64,000 bases of DNA from the NCBI RefSeq assembly GCF_002139915.1, contig NZ_CP018788.1, positions 496,001 through 560,000 of the forward strand, read 5' to 3'. This document shows, piece after piece, positions 18,221 through 26,796 of the stretch (position 1 is the stretch's first letter; each line of letters starts with the position of its first letter). Under the pieces are notes generated by a model. The model searched no databases and was not told the DNA's origin. It saw only the letters and a program-made list of their open reading frames with translations. Source of the DNA: Campylobacter devanensis. GTDB lineage: Bacteria > Campylobacterota > Campylobacteria > Campylobacterales > Campylobacteraceae. The position numbers and the translations under genes are program-made.

Positions 18221-19410
18221 TGGTTAAGTATCTGCTATTTAAATATCTACGATTTGATAAGTCTCAGCCATTTATCACACTATCGGCGATTTTAGCTTTT
18301 TTGGGGGTTAGTGTTGGGCTTATGGTGCTTATAATTGCTATGGCTATAATGAATGGTTTTGATAAAGAATTTGAGCGTAAGCTATTTACTATGAACTATC
18401 CAATCACGATTATAAGCTATATGAAAGGCTCTATCGATGATAGCGATGTAATCAGGCTTAAAGAGCAGTTTAAAGAGCTTAAATTTAGCCCATATATCTC
18501 TACACAAGCTATTGTAAAATATGGCAACAAGCTAGAGGGTGGATTGCTGTTTGGTGTGAATTTTGATGATGAAAAGCAGATAAACTCTGTAATTAATGAA
18601 GCCTTAAAAGATACCACGCCAAATGGCTTTGAGATAGTTTTAGGCAAGGGGATTGCTGATGATTTTGCCCTTTCGCTTAATGAGAAGGTTACTATGCTAT
18701 TTATGCAGCTTAGTGCTGGCGGGTTAGTATCTATGCCAACGATGAAAAGATTTAATTATGTAGCTAATTTTAGCTCCGGATTAATCGCATATGATAAGGC
18801 TTATTCTTATACAGATGTTAATGCTTTGGCTAAAATTTTAGGCTATGAAAGTGGTAGATATGATGGAATTCATATCTACTCAGATGATCCAAAGAGTGAT
18901 ATTGTCAAATTAAATCAAAATCTATCCCCAGGTCAAAGAGCCATTGGATGGTGGGAACAAAATGGTAATTTTTTTAGTGCTTTGGAGTTGGAAAAAAGGG
19001 CGCTTTTTATTGTTTTAATGCTTATTATTTTGGTAGCTAGTTTAAATATTATTAGCTCACTTCTTATGACCGTGATGAATCGTCGTCAAGAGATTGCTCT
19101 TTTGCTTGCACTTGGTGCTAGTAAAAGCGAGATTAAAAAAAGCTTTTTTGTTCAAGGTGTTGTAATTGGAGGAAGCGGGATAATTTTTGGTCTTATTTTG
19201 GGGCTTTTTGGAGTATGGTTGCTAGGTAGCTTTGATATAGTAAATTTACCTGCTGATGTTTATGGAAGCTCAAAATTACCAATGGAGTTAGCTTTAAGTG
19301 ATTTAGCAATGATTTTGATTGGTGCGATAGTAATTGTTTTGCTATCATCATATTATCCAGCCAAAAAAGCTAGTAATGTAGATATTTTAACTACCTTAAG
19401 AAATGAATAA
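18220..19410 (+). CDS. LolC/LolE-type lipoprotein-releasing ABC permease
   Basis: A 396-residue inner-membrane protein starting with GTG 18220, which overlaps the secA stop by one base. One membrane segment lies near the N-terminus (about residues 20-45, LSAILAFLGVSVGLMVLIIAM), then a large periplasmic domain (about 46-265), then three membrane segments in the C-terminal FtsX-like domain, including the ALGASKSEIKKSFFVQG coupling helix. This is the LolC/E layout. With LolD it lifts lipoproteins out of the inner membrane and hands them to LolA. The LolD ATPase is not in this window. Whether it acts as LolC, LolE or a single LolF-like homodimer cannot be told. Confidence 0.85.
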   Translation: MVKYLLFKYLRFDKSQPFITLSAILAFLGVSVGLMVLIIAMAIMNGFDKEFERKLFTMNYPITIISYMKGSIDDSDVIRLKEQFKELKFSPYISTQAIVKYGNKLEGGLLFGVNFDDEKQINSVINEALKDTTPNGFEIVLGKGIADDFALSLNEKVTMLFMQLSAGGLVSMPTMKRFNYVANFSSGLIAYDKAYSYTDVNALAKILGYESGRYDGIHIYSDDPKSDIVKLNQNLSPGQRAIGWWEQNGNFFSALELEKRALFIVLMLIILVASLNIISSLLMTVMNRRQEIALLLALGASKSEIKKSFFVQGVVIGGSGIIFGLILGLFGVWLLGSFDIVNLPADVYGSSKLPMELALSDLAMILIGAIVIVLLSSYYPAKKASNVDILTTLRNE

Positions 19411-19468
19411 ATTTACTTAGAGTTTAGTAGTTTTTGGCACAATATTAGGTTTATGTAGAAGGAAATTT

Positions 19469-20365
19469 ATGGATATTACTCTATTTTTACAGCAGATGGT
19501 AAATGGTTTTAGCCTTGGATCTATGTATGCCTTGATAGCTATTGGCTATACTATGGTTTATGGTGTTTTAAGGCTTATCAACTTTGCTCATGGCGATATT
19601 ATGATGGTTGGGGCATATGTGGCTTTGTTTTGTATGACTAGTATGGCACTTCCTTTTGGATTTGCTTTACTTTTTGCAGTTGTTGTATCGGCACTTCTTG
19701 GTGTTTGTACTGATAAGATTGCTTATAAACCACTTCGTTCAGCTCCTAGAATTTCACTATTAATTACAGCTATTGGTATTAGTTTTTTACTTGAAAATGT
19801 GTTTCAAGTAGTATTTGGTGGCACACCTAGATCATTTAATGTACCTGAGTTTTTTGAACAAGTAGTAAGTATTGGTGCGATTACATTGCCAGTTAGTGCT
19901 ATTTTTGTACCAGTAATTACAATATTTTTATTAATGATAGTGTTGTATGTGCTTTATAAAACAAAATATGGCATAGCAATTAGAGCGCTTGCTTTTGATA
20001 TTAGTACAGTTAATTTAATGGGAATTGATGCAAATTTAATCATATCTATTGTTTTTGGACTTGGCTCATCTCTTGCTGCCATTGGCGGTGTATTTTGGGC
20101 TATTAATTATCCTAGTATCGATCCATTAATGGGCGTATTAATTGGACTTAAGGCTTTTGCCGCTGCGGTGCTTGGCGGTATTGGTAGCGTTGGCGGAGCT
20201 GTGCTTGGCGGATTTATTATTGGATTTACAGAGGTTGTTGCTGTGGCACTATTTCCAGATCTTGCAGGGTTTAAAGATGCTTTTGCATTTATCTTTTTGA
20301 TTTTGGTTTTACTATTTAAACCAACTGGAATTTTGGGATATAATTTTGAAAAGAGTAGGTTTTAG
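19469..20365 (+). CDS. livH: Branched-chain amino acid ABC permease LivH
   Basis: A 298-residue membrane protein of the LivH/BraD family, one half of the inner-membrane channel. ATG 19469 follows AGAAGG. Family marks are NGFSLGSMYALIAIGYTMVY (about residues 12-31), RLINFAHGDIMMVGAY (about 36-51) and, near the end, GLKAFAAAVLGGIGSVGGAV, the cytoplasmic EAA-type loop that contacts the ATPases. It is the first of four tightly packed genes, livH-livM-livG-livF, with no periplasmic binding-protein gene beside them. Confidence 0.92.
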   Translation: MDITLFLQQMVNGFSLGSMYALIAIGYTMVYGVLRLINFAHGDIMMVGAYVALFCMTSMALPFGFALLFAVVVSALLGVCTDKIAYKPLRSAPRISLLITAIGISFLLENVFQVVFGGTPRSFNVPEFFEQVVSIGAITLPVSAIFVPVITIFLLMIVLYVLYKTKYGIAIRALAFDISTVNLMGIDANLIISIVFGLGSSLAAIGGVFWAINYPSIDPLMGVLIGLKAFAAAVLGGIGSVGGAVLGGFIIGFTEVVAVALFPDLAGFKDAFAFIFLILVLLFKPTGILGYNFEKSRF

Positions 20366-21409
20366 ATGGCAAGTAGATTTAAATTTTGGTTAGCTGTTAT
20401 TTTAGCAATTGGGTTTTTATTTTTCTGTGATGCGTATCTAGGCGAGTATAGTTTAGGAATTGTAAATAATATTGCTATATTTATTACTCTTGCTATTAGC
20501 TATAATCTTATAAATGGAGTTACTGGACAATTTAGTCTTGAGCCAAATGGATTTGTGGCTGTTGGGGCTTATGTGGCGGCTATTTTGCTTCTTAATGCTG
20601 ATTCTAAGCTATATCAATTTGATGCAGCTGAGCCATCAAATATTATCTTAGCTATTTATACTAGTAATTTTATTTTAGCAATGTTTGTCAGTGGTGTTTG
20701 TGCTACACTTTTAGCTTTATTGCTTGCTATGCCTGTATTTAGAGTTAGGGGTGATTATTTGGCTATTGTTACTTTGGGGTTTGGTTTTATAATTCAACTT
20801 TTAGCTGTAAATTTTCCTGCCTTTACAAATGGCTCAATTGGCTTAAATGAGGTTATGAGAGTCGATAGTAATGGAGATTTAAGTCGCTTTACAAATATTT
20901 TTTATAGTGGTGGACTAGCTATTTTTGCTACTGTTGTAATTTTAAATTTAGTATATTCTAAATTTGGCCGAGCTATGAAGGCCGTAAGAGATGATGAAGA
21001 CGCAGCTATGGCTATGGGGATTAATACCTTTGCTACTAAGACTACAGCGTTTTGTGTAAGTGCATTTTTTGAAGGTATGGGTGGAGCTTTACTAGTTGGA
21101 TTATTAGGTAGTGTTAGTCCTGATCAATTTACATTTATGTTTACATTCTTACTGCTTATTATCATAGTGCTTGGTGGACTTGGTAGTACTACTGGAGCTA
21201 TTATTGGTACAGTGTTAGTAATTGGTGGTAGCGAGTGGCTAAGATTTTTAGATGAGCCTATGAATATCTTTGGCTATCAAACCGAGGCTTACCCAGGGCT
21301 TAGAATGGTTGTATTCTCATTAGTATTAATCTTTGTAATGCTGTTTGCTAGAAAGGGTATTATGGGGCAGATGGAGCTAGGGGATCTATTTAGAGGTAGA
21401 CACAAATGA
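20366..21409 (+). CDS. livM: Branched-chain amino acid ABC permease LivM
   Basis: A 347-residue membrane protein, the second channel half. It begins immediately after the livH stop. Typical stretches are AISYNLINGVTGQFSLEPNGFVAVGAY split across residues about 40-65, FRVRGDYLAIVTLGFGFIIQ (about 125), GRAMKAVRDDEDAAMAMGIN (about 205) and a C-terminal VVFSLVLIFVMLFARKGIMG. The conserved acid-rich loop contacts LivG/LivF. It overlaps livG by 4 bases, so expression is coupled. Confidence 0.92.
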   Translation: MASRFKFWLAVILAIGFLFFCDAYLGEYSLGIVNNIAIFITLAISYNLINGVTGQFSLEPNGFVAVGAYVAAILLLNADSKLYQFDAAEPSNIILAIYTSNFILAMFVSGVCATLLALLLAMPVFRVRGDYLAIVTLGFGFIIQLLAVNFPAFTNGSIGLNEVMRVDSNGDLSRFTNIFYSGGLAIFATVVILNLVYSKFGRAMKAVRDDEDAAMAMGINTFATKTTAFCVSAFFEGMGGALLVGLLGSVSPDQFTFMFTFLLLIIIVLGGLGSTTGAIIGTVLVIGGSEWLRFLDEPMNIFGYQTEAYPGLRMVVFSLVLIFVMLFARKGIMGQMELGDLFRGRHK

Positions 21410-22170
21410 TATTAAAACTAAGTAAAATTTGTAAAAATTTTGGTGGTGTAGAGGCTATCAAAGAGACTAGCTTTGGTGTAAAAAGTGGAGAGATTTTTGG
21501 GCTTATTGGGCCTAATGGGGCTGGAAAAACTACTATGTTTAATATAATTACTGGAGCCTATGAGCCAAGCAGTGGTGAGATCAAATTTGATGGCAAAAGA
21601 TTAAATGGAATTAAGCCAAATAAAATTGTAAATTTAGGTATTGCTAGAACATTTCAAAATATTCGTCTTTTTGGTTCTCTTACTGTCTTAGAAAATGTAT
21701 TAATCGGCTTAAATAGCTCAACAAAATATAGTTTTTTAGAAGCTTGTTTGCATCTTGGTAGATTTGCTAAATCTGAAAGAATAGCCAAAGAGCGCGCTAT
21801 GGGAATTTTAGAGCGTTTAGGTATTGCTAGATATGCTAATGAATTTGCTAAAAACTTAAGTTACGGAACGCAGCGCAAAGTAGAGATAGCAAGAGCGTTA
21901 GCAACTAATCCAAAACTACTTTTACTAGATGAACCAGCAGCTGGTATGAATCCTAGCGAGACTGATGAGTTAGCAAATTTAATATTTGATCTTAGGGCTA
22001 CTGATGGATTATCTATTTTATTAATTGAGCATGATATGAAATTTGTAAATCATCTTTGCGATAGGGTTTTAGTGCTTGATTATGGTAGGGTGATTTTTAC
22101 TGGCTCGCCAGCTGATGCGGTAAAACACGAAGATGTTATAAGTGCTTATTTAGGGGATTTTATACAATGA
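21406..22170 (+). CDS. livG: Branched-chain amino acid ABC ATPase LivG
   Basis: A 254-residue ATPase. Walker A is GPNGAGKTTMFN (about residues 35-46), the signature is LSYGTQRKVEIARAL (about 150-164) and Walker B is LLLLDEPAAGMNPSE. The GIARTFQNIRLFGSLTVLENV segment and the C-terminal SPADAVKHEDVISAYLGD are typical of LivG. It overlaps both neighbours by 4 bases. Confidence 0.93.
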   Translation: MILKLSKICKNFGGVEAIKETSFGVKSGEIFGLIGPNGAGKTTMFNIITGAYEPSSGEIKFDGKRLNGIKPNKIVNLGIARTFQNIRLFGSLTVLENVLIGLNSSTKYSFLEACLHLGRFAKSERIAKERAMGILERLGIARYANEFAKNLSYGTQRKVEIARALATNPKLLLLDEPAAGMNPSETDELANLIFDLRATDGLSILLIEHDMKFVNHLCDRVLVLDYGRVIFTGSPADAVKHEDVISAYLGDFIQ

Positions 22171-22862
22171 TAGATGTTGGAAATTTGCATGTATATTATG
22201 GAATGATTGAGGCTGTAAAGGGGATTAGCTTTTCTGTGCAAACTGGCCAAATAGTAAGCCTTATAGGCTCAAATGGTGCTGGAAAGAGTAGCACCTTAAA
22301 TGCACTTATAAACTCAGTTAAAAGAAGTGGCCAGATAAATTTCTTAGGATATGATACTAGTAGGCATAAAATTCATACACTTGTAAGGCAAGGAATTGCT
22401 TTGGTGCCTGAAGGTAGAAGAGTATTTATAAACTTAACCGTAGAAGAAAATCTTAAAATGGGTGCTTTTAATAATGATGAAAACTATGAGCATTTAAAAG
22501 AGACTATGTATGATCTATTTCCAAGGCTTAAGCAAAAGCGTGATCAGCTTGCTGGAACTCTAAGCGGTGGAGAGGCTCAAATGTTAGCTATATCTAGAGC
22601 TTTAATGAGTGAGCCAAAGCTTTTAATGCTTGATGAGCCTAGCCTTGGCCTTGCTCCTAAGATTGTAGGCGAGGTTTTTGATATTATTGAGAGGCTTAAA
22701 GAAGAGGGTATTACTATATTATTGGTTGAGCAAAATGCATTTTTAGCGCTTAAAACCAGTGATTATACCTATGTATTAGAAAATGGCCATATCGTTATGG
22801 AAGGTGTATCAAAAGATATGATAGGCAATGATGAAATTCGCAAAAGATATCTTGGTGCATAA
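22167..22862 (+). CDS. livF: Branched-chain amino acid ABC ATPase LivF
   Basis: A 231-residue ATPase, partner of LivG. Walker A is GSNGAGKSSTLN (about residues 33-44), the signature is LSGGEAQMLAISRAL (about 134-148) and Walker B is LLMLDEPSLGLAPKI. VPEGRRVFINLTVEENLKMG is the typical LivF stretch after the Q-loop. It ends the liv operon and is followed by a terminator hairpin. Confidence 0.93.
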   Translation: MIDVGNLHVYYGMIEAVKGISFSVQTGQIVSLIGSNGAGKSSTLNALINSVKRSGQINFLGYDTSRHKIHTLVRQGIALVPEGRRVFINLTVEENLKMGAFNNDENYEHLKETMYDLFPRLKQKRDQLAGTLSGGEAQMLAISRALMSEPKLLMLDEPSLGLAPKIVGEVFDIIERLKEEGITILLVEQNAFLALKTSDYTYVLENGHIVMEGVSKDMIGNDEIRKRYLGA

Positions 22863-22905
22863 TTGTAAATTTAGATAGATTTAGAGTAAATTTAAGTATA
22901 AATTA

Positions 22906-22923
22906 GGGCGAATTTCTTCGCCC
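22906..22923. terminator. Hairpin terminator between livF and the outer-membrane protein gene
   Basis: GGGCGAA (22906-22912) and TTCGCCC (22917-22923) form a perfect 7-bp stem with a 4-base loop. The genes on both sides converge on it, and T-rich sequence lies on the right, so it probably works for both. Confidence 0.65.
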
Positions 22924-22929
22924 ATTTTA

Positions 22930-23571
22930 TTAAAATTTGTAGTTATACCCTACATATACACCATAGTTAAGTATGTTATCATAATCTTCTATACCAGTTG
23001 TTTGGTAGTCGCCTTTTATACCAAATTCAATCTCATTATTTTCAACAACTTCATAGATACCACCAAGTTTTAGACCAAATATTGCGCCTGTGCCAGTTGT
23101 CGAATCATTATCCATAACATATGTAAGACCATCTGTAGTGTATTCTGCTTGGCCTGAGAATTCACCCTTAACAATTGAGAGACCGGTATAAGCACCTAGA
23201 GCTAATTTAAAGCTATCTGTTAATGATGGAGTATAATCAGCTCCTACTAAAATATTGTGAGTTTGCCAGTTAAATTCACCATTTATAAAATCTGCGCCAT
23301 CTTTCATATTATAATCTTCGCTGCCTTTAGTTCTATATGAGTAGCCACCCCAAACTCTAAAAGCATCAAAGTCATAACCACCTTTTAATCCAAGCTCAAT
23401 CGAAGTATCTTTTGGGTCATCAAGTACTGATGGGTATATATCATCTAGTTTGACTTGACTTTGCAATAATGCACCTTCAACCCCTACAAATACGCCTTGT
23501 GCTGCTGCGCTGCTACTTAAAATAGCTGTAGCTGCTACAACTACAGCACCAAATTTAACTATGTTTGTCAT
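22930..23571 (-). CDS. Small outer-membrane beta-barrel protein
   Basis: About 213 residues from ATG 23571, which has AAGGA seven bases upstream; the longer frame to 23694 has no support. The signal peptide MTNIVKFGAVVVAATAILSSSAAAQ ends at an AxA-type site. The mature protein alternates polar and apolar residues in short strands, such as GVFVGVEGALLQSQVKL, FRVWGGYSYRTKG and HNILVGADYTPSL. It ends in YVGYNYKF, a terminal Phe being the usual signal for the barrel assembly machinery. It resembles eight-stranded barrels of the OmpW/OmpA-barrel type. Ligand unknown. A G7 tract touches its likely -10 box. Confidence 0.75.
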   Translation of the reverse strand: MTNIVKFGAVVVAATAILSSSAAAQGVFVGVEGALLQSQVKLDDIYPSVLDDPKDTSIELGLKGGYDFDAFRVWGGYSYRTKGSEDYNMKDGADFINGEFNWQTHNILVGADYTPSLTDSFKLALGAYTGLSIVKGEFSGQAEYTTDGLTYVMDNDSTTGTGAIFGLKLGGIYEVVENNEIEFGIKGDYQTTGIEDYDNILNYGVYVGYNYKF

Positions 23572-23618
23572 AGAAAAGTCCTTGTATAATGAATTTGGAT
23601 TACAAAAATCCATACAGC

Positions 23619-23631
23619 ATTGTACCCCCCC
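23619..23631 (-). promoter_or_regulatory. -10 box (TACAAT) with an adjoining G7 tract, promoter of the outer-membrane protein gene
   Basis: On the minus strand seven G (23631-23625) run directly into TACAAT (23624-23619), about 48 bases before ATG 23571. A homopolymer at this spot could slip and change promoter strength. Confidence 0.4.
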
Positions 23632-23696
23632 TATAAAAGTAAGCTGAAATTCGCTAAAAACCAGATAAAAATTTAAATATATTACCCATAGCAATA

Positions 23697-24872
23697 CTAT
23701 GGAGTAATCATCTGGCTTGGACTACCATTTACACTATGATAGATTGTGGTTTTGTATTTATATGCTTTTAGTTTTAGTATTTTGGATTGTAAATTTGGCT
23801 GAGTAGATGGACTAAACCACGCATTATTGCTAATAGCTATCATAAATTTAGGATTATCCTTAAATAGCTCATCTTTGGTAGCTTCATAGCAGATAGCATT
23901 TCGTATCTTGATTCCATCAATCTCATAATCACTTACGCTATTAGCATGACTATAATCTACGGCTGAATCAAAGAATATCTCATTTATTAAATTTTTAATA
24001 AAATTTGGAAGTGGTATCTCTTCACCAAATGGCACTAATATTAGCTTGTCAAGTCTTTTTATTTCCCCTTTATCAAAAAGATAGGTTGAATTATATATCT
24101 TATTATTATTAGCTCCTAGAGCTCCAGCTACGATGGCGATTTGATATGATTTTTGTTTTAAAACACTAAGTAAAATTTCACTATGATCTAAAAATAGTGG
24201 AAATGAACTCTCAGGTAAAACTACAATTCTAGAGCCATCGCTTATAGCTTGATCAATCATATCAAGATTGCTTTTTACAATTTTATCTTTTGTAGAGCGT
24301 TCCCAGATTTTATCTTGACTAATATTTGTGCTAATAAGTGAGATATCAAAAGGAAGGCTTTTAGACTCAGTTTTATAGTTGTAATTAATCGCTAAAGAGC
24401 AAATAAGCAATGAGATACCAAAATATATATTAAATTTAATAGCTATAATTATAGATATAAGCACCAAAGCAAGAGTATAAATAGTAGGCTTAAAAAGCGT
24501 ATCGACAAATATCAATTCAAAATTCAACCAATCAAAGCCAAAAGGTGCCACATAGCTAGCAAATAGCAAGAAAATAGCCTTGATATAGATACTCTCTAGC
24601 CAACTAACAGCTAAAAATATAAAACCATATATTAAACAAATTCCCAAAATTTCAATAGGTATAAGATAGCCAAAATTATAATAAACCAAACTAAAACTAA
24701 TCCAATAAAACCAAAATAATCCGATAAAAAACCCACTCCAAAACCAAATTTTTCTATCGCTTTTTAAAAGGATATATAAACCTATAATCGCACTTAAAAG
24801 CCCTAAATTTGCTATGTATTTTAAATTTAGTAGATCCAAAAATATAAAAAGGGATAGCAAAATGGAGATCAT
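23697..24872 (-). CDS. lnt: Apolipoprotein N-acyltransferase Lnt
   Basis: About 391 residues from ATG 24872, preceded by AAAGGC; the frame is open to 24989 but that would run into yajC. The enzyme adds the third acyl chain to the N-terminal cysteine of lipoproteins. There are about six membrane segments in the first 190 residues, then a nitrilase-like periplasmic domain. Its catalytic triad is visible: Glu in VVLPESSFP, Lys in LDKLILVPFGE and Cys in RNAICYEATKDE. SNNAWFSPSTQP is also conserved. It is divergent from yajC, so both promoters lie within about 60 bases. Confidence 0.9.
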   Translation of the reverse strand: MISILLSLFIFLDLLNLKYIANLGLLSAIIGLYILLKSDRKIWFWSGFFIGLFWFYWISFSLVYYNFGYLIPIEILGICLIYGFIFLAVSWLESIYIKAIFLLFASYVAPFGFDWLNFELIFVDTLFKPTIYTLALVLISIIIAIKFNIYFGISLLICSLAINYNYKTESKSLPFDISLISTNISQDKIWERSTKDKIVKSNLDMIDQAISDGSRIVVLPESSFPLFLDHSEILLSVLKQKSYQIAIVAGALGANNNKIYNSTYLFDKGEIKRLDKLILVPFGEEIPLPNFIKNLINEIFFDSAVDYSHANSVSDYEIDGIKIRNAICYEATKDELFKDNPKFMIAISNNAWFSPSTQPNLQSKILKLKAYKYKTTIYHSVNGSPSQMITP

Positions 24873-24934
24873 AAAGCCTTTTATTATAAATTTTAATGTA
24901 AAATAGGCAACTAATTTTTTCTTAAAGGATTTAC

Positions 24935-25225
24935 ATGGCAGAAAATTCAATGCTAACTTCATTATTACCTCTTGTTGTATTGTTCGCAATATTCTATTTT
25001 TTGGTTATTAGACCACAGCAAAAGCAGCAGCGTGAGCATAAAAATATGCTAGCAAATCTCCAAAAAGGTGATAAAATCATCACAAATGGAGGCTTAGTAT
25101 GCGAAGTGGTAAAACCAGACGATGATTTTATCAAAGTTAAGCTTAATGATGATGTAATTGTCCGCATTGATAGAAATTTTGTCGCCAAAAAATTGGACAA
25201 AATAGAGTCAAGTGATGAGAAGTAG
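24935..25225 (+). CDS. yajC: Preprotein translocase subunit YajC
   Basis: A 96-residue protein with one membrane segment (about residues 8-25, LLPLVVLFAIFYFLVIRP) and the family block RPQQKQQREHKNMLANLQKG, then GDKIITNGGLVCEV. YajC associates with SecDF and SecYEG in the inner membrane. It starts at ATG 24935 behind AAAGG and heads the yajC-secD-secF run. It overlaps secD by about 11 bases. Confidence 0.93.
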   Translation: MAENSMLTSLLPLVVLFAIFYFLVIRPQQKQQREHKNMLANLQKGDKIITNGGLVCEVVKPDDDFIKVKLNDDVIVRIDRNFVAKKLDKIESSDEK

Positions 25226-26795
25226 GGTAACTTATAGGCTTATAGTTTTTATCCTTGCTTTAGTGTTTGGTATATTTTTTTCTATACCAAGCTTTACTGA
25301 TAGTCAAAATGGTAAAAAGGTAAGCCTAGGGCTTGATTTACAAGGTGGTTTATATATGCTATTAAGCGTCCAAACAGACGCAGCCTTAATATCTAAAATC
25401 AAATCAATAGCTTCAGCTATCAAATATGATACTGATAAAAATGATATCTTAGTAGATAGATTAAAAGTCGATGAGAGCGGGATTAGTATAGCTCTTTTAG
25501 ATAGTGATGATATCAAGAAATTAGATGGAATTTTATCTAAAATCAGTGGTATTGAAATTCAAAAAGATGAGCTAAATTACAGAATTTTACTCACCCCGCA
25601 AGAGAAGATCGACACAGCCAAATACGCAGTAGATCAAGCAGTAGAGACTATCAGAAATCGCTTAGATCAGTTTGGCTTGGCTGAGCCTACGGTGATTAAG
25701 CAAGGTGAGGATAAAATTTTAGTTGAACTTCCTGGTATTAAAAATGCAGCCGATGAGCAAAGAGCTATGGATTTGATAGCCAAATCAGCGCATTTACAGC
25801 TCATGGCAGTGGATGAAAAACGCCAAGATATGGCTCAAACTATGAACGAAGATGAGGCTGCAGCTTATGGAGATCTATTATTAAGCGATGCTAGAAATCC
25901 AAGATATAAGTATTTAGTTAATGAAATTCCCATCTTAGATGGTAGTATGCTAGTAGATGCTAAGGTGGCATTTGATAATCAAACAAATATGCCAATTATA
26001 AATTTTACTCTAAATGCTCAAGGTGCTAAGATATTTGGGGATTTTACTGGGGCAAATGTAGGTAAAAGACTTGCTATAGTATTAGATAATAGAGTATATT
26101 CAGCTCCATCTATTAATGAGAGAATCGGCGGTGGAAGCGGTCAGATAAGTGGTGGATTTAGTGTAGAAGAGGCTAGAGATGTGGCTATAGCTTTAAGAAG
26201 CGGGGCATTAATAGCTCCTGTGAATTTAGAAGAGAAAAGAAGCATAGGCCCAAGCCTAGGCCAGCAAAGTATCGATCAAAGTATGGTGGCTCTATCTGTG
26301 GGTGCTATTTTGGTTTTGATATTTATGGTTATGGTGTATGGTCTAGCTGGAGTTTTGGCTAATATCGCTTTGGTTGTTAATATAGTGCTACTTATAGCGG
26401 TTATGGCTCTATTTGGTGCGACGCTTACACTTCCTGGTATGGCTGGTATTTTGCTTACTATCGGTATGGCCGTGGATGCCAATGTGATTATAAATGAGCG
26501 TATTAGAGAGCTTTTAAAAGAGGGTCACAATATCCACACTTGTATCCAAAAGGGCTATCAAAACGCTATGAGCGCTATCGTGGATTCGAATTTAACCACG
26601 CTTATAACTTCAGCTGCTCTGTATGCTTATGGCACTGGGCCTGTAAAGGGCTTTGCTGTAACTATGAGTATAGGTATTGTAGCCTCTATGCTTACGGCGA
26701 TTTTAGGTACCCATGGGATGTTTGAGTTTTTAAGTCGCAAGATAGAAAAGGGTAGTAGCGTGCTGTGGTTTGGTTATAGAATTAAAAGGGGCTAA
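25215..26795 (+). CDS. secD: Protein translocase subunit SecD
   Basis: About 526 residues. ATG 25215 or the GTG just before it is the start, inside the end of yajC. SecD uses the proton gradient, with SecF, to help pull proteins out on the periplasmic side. Seen are the N-terminal membrane segment (about residues 8-26), LGLDLQGGLYMLLSV (about 37-51), the periplasmic P1 domain with VETIRNRLDQFGLAEP, and the five-helix C-terminal block with GMAVDANVIINERIREL (about 420), the RND-type proton-relay region. Confidence 0.95.
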   Translation: MRSRVTYRLIVFILALVFGIFFSIPSFTDSQNGKKVSLGLDLQGGLYMLLSVQTDAALISKIKSIASAIKYDTDKNDILVDRLKVDESGISIALLDSDDIKKLDGILSKISGIEIQKDELNYRILLTPQEKIDTAKYAVDQAVETIRNRLDQFGLAEPTVIKQGEDKILVELPGIKNAADEQRAMDLIAKSAHLQLMAVDEKRQDMAQTMNEDEAAAYGDLLLSDARNPRYKYLVNEIPILDGSMLVDAKVAFDNQTNMPIINFTLNAQGAKIFGDFTGANVGKRLAIVLDNRVYSAPSINERIGGGSGQISGGFSVEEARDVAIALRSGALIAPVNLEEKRSIGPSLGQQSIDQSMVALSVGAILVLIFMVMVYGLAGVLANIALVVNIVLLIAVMALFGATLTLPGMAGILLTIGMAVDANVIINERIRELLKEGHNIHTCIQKGYQNAMSAIVDSNLTTLITSAALYAYGTGPVKGFAVTMSIGIVASMLTAILGTHGMFEFLSRKIEKGSSVLWFGYRIKRG

Positions 26796-26796
26796 A

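Noticed and set aside
23572-23694. Extended N-terminus of the outer-membrane protein
   Set aside because: The clear signal peptide starts at 23571 with a ribosome site, and the extension contains the likely promoter.
24873-24989. Extended N-terminus of Lnt
   Set aside because: It would run into yajC and its divergent promoter; ATG 24872 has a good ribosome site and gives a normal protein.
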